Assembly: GCA_001779575.1 (NCBI GenBank)
Contig: MFKM01000028.1
Span: 1-17,333, forward strand
Direction of reading: 5' to 3'
From: Candidatus Jorgensenbacteria bacterium RIFCSPLOWO2_12_FULL_42_11
Lineage (GTDB): Bacteria; Patescibacteriota; Minisyncoccia; UBA6257; MFKM01
Length of the DNA stretch: 17,333 bases
The stretch's first letter is position 1. Every line of letters starts with the position of its first letter. A model generated the notes under the pieces. That model did not search any database and was not told the DNA's origin. It was given only the letters and a program-made list of their open reading frames with translations. Below, piece after piece: positions 12,985-17,333 of this stretch. The translations under genes were made by a program, and so were the position numbers.

Positions 12985-14250
12985 ATGGCAATAGAAGTTT
13001 TTAATGGAATTCTCCAGATTATTTTTCGCATTTTAGCGGCGAGCTGGTGGGCGATTTTGCCGTTGATTCTTTTGCCTGTTTTTTTGGATTTTTGGCTGAT
13101 GGCCATTCGTTTTAAGTATATTCTTAAAATCAAGTGGGTTCTTTTGGAAATAAAAATTCCCCGGGAAATTCTAAAAACCCCGAAAGCCATGGAACTGGTT
13201 TTCGCGGCGGTTTATTCAATGCACGACAGCAAGAAATTTGTTGATATCTGGTGGAAGGGAGAAGTGCAATTTTGGGCGACTTTTGAAATGACGGGCCATG
13301 CCGGAGGAATTCGTTTTTACGCGCGAATACCGGCGCAATTTCGCAACATGATTGAATCGGCGATTTATTCCCAATACCCGGACATTGAAATTGTTGAAGC
13401 CGAAGATTACGTTGACCTATTGCCCGCGGTTCTGCCCAATAATATCTATGACCTTTGGGGAAATAATTTTATTTTGGCCAAGCCGAACGCTTACCCCATC
13501 CAGACCTATCCTTTTTTTGAAGACATAACGAAAGAAAAACGGCTTGACCCCTTGGCGGTTATCATGGAGGCCTTGTCAAAAACCAAAGAAGACGAAATGA
13601 GCTGGCTTCAGCTTTTGGTGAGGCCGGTTGACAATAGTTGGAAAAAAGAAGGAGAGGAACTGGTATCTAAATTAATCGGCCGTAAAACAAAAAAAGAAAG
13701 AACTGTTTTGGAAGATTTGGGGGTATTTCTGGGAAATTTGATTAAAGCGCCTTTTACCCCTCCGGTTTGGCCGGATGACGAACAAAAAGAAGGGCCGGCC
13801 ACCAATTTGGGTTCTTTGACCCCGGGCGAAAGAGACGTCGTCGCGGCGGTGGAAAACAAAATTTCCAAATTGGGTTTTGAGTCAATTTTGAGATTCGTCT
13901 ATATAGACAAGGCCGATGCTTTCACCAAATCCAACGTTTCCTCTGTTTTTGGGGCCATGCGGCAATTTACCACCCAGCATCTTAACGGTTTCAAATTTCA
14001 TTCTCCAACCACCACCAAGGCCGACCCTCCTTTCAAAGCCCGAAAAAACTATCTTCGTAAACGCCGGATTTACGATAGTTACCGATGGCGTTTCTTTCCG
14101 TTTTTTCTCAAAAATAATAAATTGCCTATTTTAAATACCGAAGAATTGGCCACCATTTATCATTTTCCGACCACTTTCGTGGAAGCGCCAACCTTAAAAC
14201 ATTTGGATTCCAAACGAGGCGAGCCGCCGGCCGAATTGCCGATTATATAA
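12985..14250 (+). CDS. DUF8128-like membrane-anchored protein (partner of the VirD4/TraD-like ATPase)
   Basis: A 421-residue protein. Residues 8-42 form one long or two short hydrophobic helices (IIFRILAASWWAILPLILLPVFLDFWLMAI), and the rest is soluble and would face the cytoplasm. It includes MELVFAAVYSMHD, FEMTGHAGGIRFYARIP, a Pro-rich linker (APFTPPVWPDD, about 253-263), LTPGERDVVAAVENKISKLGFESILRFVYID, and the C-terminal THAT-like end FPTTFVEAPTLKHLDSKRGEPPAELPII. From memory this matches a family (DUF8128) common in CPR genomes beside a conjugation-type ATPase. No enzymatic motif is seen. It is 15 bases upstream of that ATPase gene. I infer a membrane platform for the ATPase. The family assignment rests on recall. 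Confidence 0.7.
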   Translation: MAIEVFNGILQIIFRILAASWWAILPLILLPVFLDFWLMAIRFKYILKIKWVLLEIKIPREILKTPKAMELVFAAVYSMHDSKKFVDIWWKGEVQFWATFEMTGHAGGIRFYARIPAQFRNMIESAIYSQYPDIEIVEAEDYVDLLPAVLPNNIYDLWGNNFILAKPNAYPIQTYPFFEDITKEKRLDPLAVIMEALSKTKEDEMSWLQLLVRPVDNSWKKEGEELVSKLIGRKTKKERTVLEDLGVFLGNLIKAPFTPPVWPDDEQKEGPATNLGSLTPGERDVVAAVENKISKLGFESILRFVYIDKADAFTKSNVSSVFGAMRQFTTQHLNGFKFHSPTTTKADPPFKARKNYLRKRRIYDSYRWRFFPFFLKNNKLPILNTEELATIYHFPTTFVEAPTLKHLDSKRGEPPAELPII

Positions 14251-14265
14251 CAAACAAAAACTAAA

Positions 14266-15741
14266 ATGGAAAATGAAATAACTTTACTTGCTCAAACTAA
14301 TTTCCGGAATCAGCGGGTGAAATTCGGGATAAAAACCGATGACCGGCGCCGGCATATGTATGTTATCGGAAAAACGGGAACGGGGAAAACCGAGATGCTT
14401 GAAAATATGGCCTTGGCGGACATTAAGGCCGGCCACGGATTGGGCATCATTGACCCTCACGGCGAATTTGCCGAAAAAATCTTGGAATTGATACCCGAGT
14501 CCCGGATGGACGATGTTATTTATTTCAACCCGGCCGATATCAATTATCCCATTGCTTTTAACCCCCTGGAGGTAGCCGACCCCGAGCTTCGCCATTTAGT
14601 CGCTTCCGGCATTATGAGCGTTTTTAAGAAAATTTGGCCCGATGTTTGGTCGGCCCGGATGGAATATATTTTGAATAATTCTTTATTGACCCTTTTGGAA
14701 TATCCCGGCTCCACTTTATTGGGCATTATGCATTTATTATCCGACAAAGAATATCGGAAAAAAGTGGTGGGCAACCTTCAGGATTCGGTTGTTAAAAGTT
14801 TTTGGGTTGACGAATTCGCCCGCTATACGCAACGTTTGGAAACCGAAGCCGTGGCGGCCATCCAGAACAAGGTAGGCCAATTCGTTTCCAATCCGCTGAT
14901 TCGCAATATTATCGGCCAGGCCCACTCTTCAATCAATCTCCGAAAAATAATGGACGAAAAGAAAATTTTTATCGCCAATCTTTCCAAGGGAAAAATCGGC
15001 GAAGACAACTCGGCTCTTTTGGGGGCGTTGATGATTACCAAATTGCAGTTGGAGGCGATGACCCGAAGCGATATCGCGGAGAGCCAGCGTAAAGATTTTT
15101 ATCTTTATGTTGATGAATTTCAGAATTTTGCCACCGATTCGTTTGCCAATATCTTGTCGGAAGCCAGGAAATACCGGTTAAATCTGATTTTGGCCCACCA
15201 ATATATCGGGCAACTGACCAGCGATAGAAATACCAAAGTCCGGGACGCGGTTTTTGGCAACGTTGGGACTATCGTCGTTTTTCGGGTGGGGGCGGAAGAC
15301 GCGGAGTTTTTGGAAAAAGAATTTGAACCGGAATTTTTGATTAACGATTTGGTGAATTTAGCCAAATTTAACATTTATGTAAAACTGATGATTGACGGCG
15401 TCGCTTCCCGGGCTTTTTCCGCCGAAACCCTGCCTTTGGAGAAAGCGGCGGCTTCTAATTTGAAAGAAGTGATTATTGAAAACTGCCGCCATCGCTACAG
15501 CACTTCCAGGGACATCGTCGGGCAAAAAATTGCCGACGAATGGGTCAACAGAAGCTCAATTGATGAAAAGATAGTGCGCCGCGGAGAGATGCCTTTGGAA
15601 AAAATTTTGACGCCTCAACTCCCGAAAGAAGTCCGGCCGCCAGTTGTTGTTGAAAGAACCCCAAAAGAAAGAACGGAAGTAAACATCGGAGATCTGCAAA
15701 AAGCGATTGAAGAAGCCCTGAAAGAAAAAGAGGGGAAATAA
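14266..15741 (+). CDS. VirD4/TraD/HerA-like DNA-translocating ATPase
   Basis: A 491-residue P-loop ATPase of the conjugative-coupling-protein/HerA class. Walker A is GKTGTGKT at 35-42 and is followed by IIDPHGEFAEKILELIP. Walker B is FYLYVDEFQNFA with Asp283-Glu284. SEARKYRLNLILAHQYIGQL is the sensor/arginine-finger region, and AVFGNVGTIVVFRVGAEDAEFL is typical of TraD-like C-termini. No membrane helix is present, unlike VirD4; the anchor may be supplied by the DUF8128-like protein just upstream. The acidic/basic C-terminal tail (KAIEEALKEKEGK) is likely helical. Probable role: hexameric pumping of DNA, perhaps in DNA uptake or transfer with cell-surface machinery. No relaxase, VirB4 or pilus gene is in the window. 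Confidence 0.88.
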   Translation: MENEITLLAQTNFRNQRVKFGIKTDDRRRHMYVIGKTGTGKTEMLENMALADIKAGHGLGIIDPHGEFAEKILELIPESRMDDVIYFNPADINYPIAFNPLEVADPELRHLVASGIMSVFKKIWPDVWSARMEYILNNSLLTLLEYPGSTLLGIMHLLSDKEYRKKVVGNLQDSVVKSFWVDEFARYTQRLETEAVAAIQNKVGQFVSNPLIRNIIGQAHSSINLRKIMDEKKIFIANLSKGKIGEDNSALLGALMITKLQLEAMTRSDIAESQRKDFYLYVDEFQNFATDSFANILSEARKYRLNLILAHQYIGQLTSDRNTKVRDAVFGNVGTIVVFRVGAEDAEFLEKEFEPEFLINDLVNLAKFNIYVKLMIDGVASRAFSAETLPLEKAAASNLKEVIIENCRHRYSTSRDIVGQKIADEWVNRSSIDEKIVRRGEMPLEKILTPQLPKEVRPPVVVERTPKERTEVNIGDLQKAIEEALKEKEGK

Positions 15742-15794
15742 AAAATAATTAATGGTGAATAAATTCTTAATTCTTAATTCATAATTAAAAATAC
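15742..15794. repeat. AT-rich repeat spacer before efp
   Basis: This spacer carries tandem ATTCTTA-type units and then TCATAATT. Bases 15762-15786 match 3161-3185 inside lepA at 23 of 25 positions, so it is the intergenic copy of the sequence found in the LepA insert. Confidence 0.55.
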
Positions 15795-16367
15795 ATGCTG
15801 TCCATCAATGATTTAAAGCGCGGCGTTATCGTGGTGATTGACGGCAATCCGCATGTGGTTTCGGAGGTCAAGCATTTGCATATGGGTCGCGGCGGTTCCA
15901 GCGTTCAGACCAAAATCAAGAATCTTCTGACCGGCCAGGTTTTCAGCCGTAATTTTAAACCGGCCGATAGTTTTGAAGAAGCGGAAATGGAAAAAACAAA
16001 ATCGCGTTTTCTTTACGGAAATCGCGGCGTTTATTGGTTTGACGAAGTCGGCAATCCCCAAAACCGTTTTTCTTTCAAGGACGAAGAATTAGGCGAAGAA
16101 ATTACTAAATTTTTAAAGTCCAATTTAGAAGTTATCGCTTTAAAATTCAACGGAAAATTTATCAATATTGAACTGCCGATTAAAGTTGATTTTAAAGTAG
16201 TGGAAGCCCCGCCTTCAATTCGCGGCGATACGGCTCAAGGCGGCAATAAGCTGGCAACCGTTGAAACCGGCGCTAAAATTCTTGTTCCGCTGTTTATCAA
16301 TGAAGGAGATATTATAAGGGTAAATACCCAGCTGGGGGAATACGTGGAAAGGGTTGAAAAAGTTTAA
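15795..16367 (+). CDS. efp: Translation elongation factor P
   Basis: A 190-residue protein, normal length, with the KOW-like N-domain (MLSINDLKRGVIVVIDGNPHVV), the central OB domain and a C-terminal OB domain (APPSIRGDTAQGGNKLATVETGAKILVPLFINEGDIIRVNTQLGEYVERV) with the EF-P signature. It binds the ribosome beside the P-site tRNA and relieves stalling at polyproline. The modification loop reads HLHMGRGGSSVQTK: the tip is Arg32, not the Lys of E. coli-type EF-P. Arg-type EF-P is rhamnosylated by EarP in some bacteria, but the context here (MGRGGSS) differs. No modification gene is nearby. The preceding gap is an AT-rich repeat; no Shine-Dalgarno. Confidence 0.97.
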   Translation: MLSINDLKRGVIVVIDGNPHVVSEVKHLHMGRGGSSVQTKIKNLLTGQVFSRNFKPADSFEEAEMEKTKSRFLYGNRGVYWFDEVGNPQNRFSFKDEELGEEITKFLKSNLEVIALKFNGKFINIELPIKVDFKVVEAPPSIRGDTAQGGNKLATVETGAKILVPLFINEGDIIRVNTQLGEYVERVEKV

Positions 16368-16386
16368 AAGGGAAGAGAGTTGTTAT

Positions 16387-17333
16387 TTATCTGACATTAA
16401 TTTTTTTTAAACGCAGTGAATTTAAAATAACGCTGATACTGCTAAAGGCCATCGCGGCGGCGGCGAAAATCGGATTGAGCAAAATTCCAAAAAGCGGATA
16501 TAGAACCCCGGTGGCAACCGGGATAAAAACCGTGTTGTAAAAAAAGGCCCAAAAAAGATTTTGTTTTATGACGCGCATTGTCTTTTTTGACAACTTGATC
16601 ACTTCCGGAATAAGCATTAAATCTCCCCGAATTAAAGTGATATTGGCCGATTCCATGGCGATATCGGTTCCTTCGCCCATGGCGATGCCTATATTGGCTT
16701 GGGTCAGAGCGGGCGCGTCATTGATGCCGTCGCCGACCATCGCTACGATTTTCCCTTGGCTTTGAAGTTCGCGCACTTTTTCAGATTTCTTGTCCGGTAA
16801 AACTTCGCTCATTACATTTTCTATGCCTGCTTGACGGGCAATGGCGCGGGCGGTGCGATCGTTGTCGCCGGTAAGCATCCAGACATCGATATTGGCTTTT
16901 TTCAAGGTCATTACGGCTTCAGTTGACTCTTTTTTCAGCACATCGGCGACAGCCAACGCGCCCTTAACGCGTTTGGCAACAACCAGAATCATCACCGTTT
17001 TACCCTCGTTTTCTAAATTTTTGATTTTTTCCTCATACGGAGAAACGGTTATCCCGATTTCCGTCAAAAGAGCTCTGTTGCCCAAATAAGCTTCAACTTT
17101 TTGAGATTGAACCCCGTTAGAAATCACGCCCGCGCTCTGTACGCCAAAATGGTCTTGGGGCGGGCTATTTCTAACGGGGTGAATTCGCAAAAATCCGCGC
17201 AATCCTTTGCCGGAGATTGCCTTAAAATCTTCTAATTTATACAAACTAATTTTTTCTTTTTTTGCTTCGTTTATTATTGCTCTATCAAGCGGAAAGGGGG
17301 ATTTTGGGTTCAGGTTAGTGGCGTATTGTAAAA
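16387..17333 (-). CDS. Heavy-metal P1B-type ATPase, CopA-like (C-terminal part; runs off the right edge)
   Basis: The frame is open from the right edge to the stop at 16387 (about 315 codons), so only the end of the gene is here; the phosphorylation loop DKTGT lies outside. A TTG at 17244 is not a believable start because homology continues upstream (ATNLNPKSPFPLDRAIINEAKKE...LEDFKAISGKGL is the nucleotide-binding domain). Visible motifs: MLTGDNDRTARAIARQAGI, VGDGINDAPALTQANIGIAMGEGTDIAMESA, then the last two helices with FYNTVFIPVATG and NPIFAAAAMAFSSISVILNSLRL. YN and MxxSS are the Cu+-ATPase ion-site signatures, so Cu+/Ag+ export is likely. The conserved SEHPL motif reads SPFPL, with Phe for the ATP-contacting His. 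A 26-residue palindrome-encoded insert interrupts the nucleotide-binding domain. It converges on efp with 19 bases between the stops. Confidence 0.9.
   Translation of the reverse strand, partial: LQYATNLNPKSPFPLDRAIINEAKKEKISLYKLEDFKAISGKGLRGFLRIHPVRNSPPQDHFGVQSAGVISNGVQSQKVEAYLGNRALLTEIGITVSPYEEKIKNLENEGKTVMILVVAKRVKGALAVADVLKKESTEAVMTLKKANIDVWMLTGDNDRTARAIARQAGIENVMSEVLPDKKSEKVRELQSQGKIVAMVGDGINDAPALTQANIGIAMGEGTDIAMESANITLIRGDLMLIPEVIKLSKKTMRVIKQNLFWAFFYNTVFIPVATGVLYPLFGILLNPIFAAAAMAFSSISVILNSLRLKKINVR
17111..17180. repeat. 70-bp palindromic element inserted in frame in the CopA-like ATPase
   Basis: ACCCCGTTAGAAAT (17111-17124) is the exact reverse complement of 17167-17180. Just inside, GCCCGC (17128-17133) pairs with GCGGGC (17160-17165), leaving a 26-nt loop. 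On the coding strand it is read as HPVRNSPPQDHFGVQSAG then VISNGVQS. Removing it joins GKGLRGFLRI to QKVEAYLGNRALL, which is the normal CopA sequence pattern. Confidence 0.85.

Noticed and set aside
17242..17244. TTG as the start of the heavy-metal ATPase
   Set aside because: The frame and the family similarity continue upstream to the window edge, so the gene is truncated by the window, not starting here.
1..17333. CRISPR array, rRNA, tmRNA or RNase P RNA
   Set aside because: I saw no regularly spaced direct repeats and no recognisable core of these RNAs on either strand.

Overview
The window looks like a piece of a Candidate Phyla Radiation (Patescibacteria, probably Parcubacteria-like) chromosome. 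This is an inference. The reasons are: AT-rich start regions almost without Shine-Dalgarno sequences; compact operons of short housekeeping genes; a DUF8128-like membrane protein paired with a VirD4/TraD-like ATPase; a sigma-region-4 plus HARE-HTH regulator; an EF-P with Arg at the modification position; and palindromic repeats inserted in frame inside several proteins.

Left end (1-2250). A minus-strand gene runs off the left edge. It encodes a complete LexA-type repressor/autoprotease fused in frame to a class-beta (TSPPY) DNA methyltransferase. It diverges from a trypsin-like serine protease that has no signal peptide. The two promoters overlap face to face on one ATTATAAT box, flanked by an inverted repeat. 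The pair lies at the 3' side of a tRNA-Asn gene and reads as more AT-rich than the rest, so it could be an inserted, DNA-damage-responsive (possibly defence) module. This is the most interesting part of the window.

Housekeeping blocks (2251-8062). tRNA-Asn (minus) is followed by a DJ-1/PfpI protein overlapping lepA (EF4). Next come a perfect 50-bp palindrome and tRNA-Lys. A self-contained cassette follows: promoter, structured leader, duplicated ribosome binding site/start, small two-helix membrane protein, 18-codon mini-ORF and terminator. Its codon use and strong Shine-Dalgarno are unlike its neighbours. secD and secF come next.

Transport and transfer block (8071-16367). A type II P-type cation ATPase follows secF closely. 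After a 107-bp foldback repeat come a CaCA-type cation exchanger, the sigma-4/HARE regulator, the DUF8128-like protein, the VirD4/TraD-like ATPase and elongation factor P. A convergent minus-strand heavy-metal (CopA-like) P-type ATPase runs off the right edge.

A recurring theme is palindromic or intergenic-type repeat DNA inside reading frames without breaking them: in LepA (26-residue insert), in the type II ATPase (about 16 residues) and in the CopA-like ATPase (about 26 residues). This resembles the Rickettsia palindromic elements in principle. Several ion-binding or nucleotide-contact residues in the transporters also depart from the family consensus.
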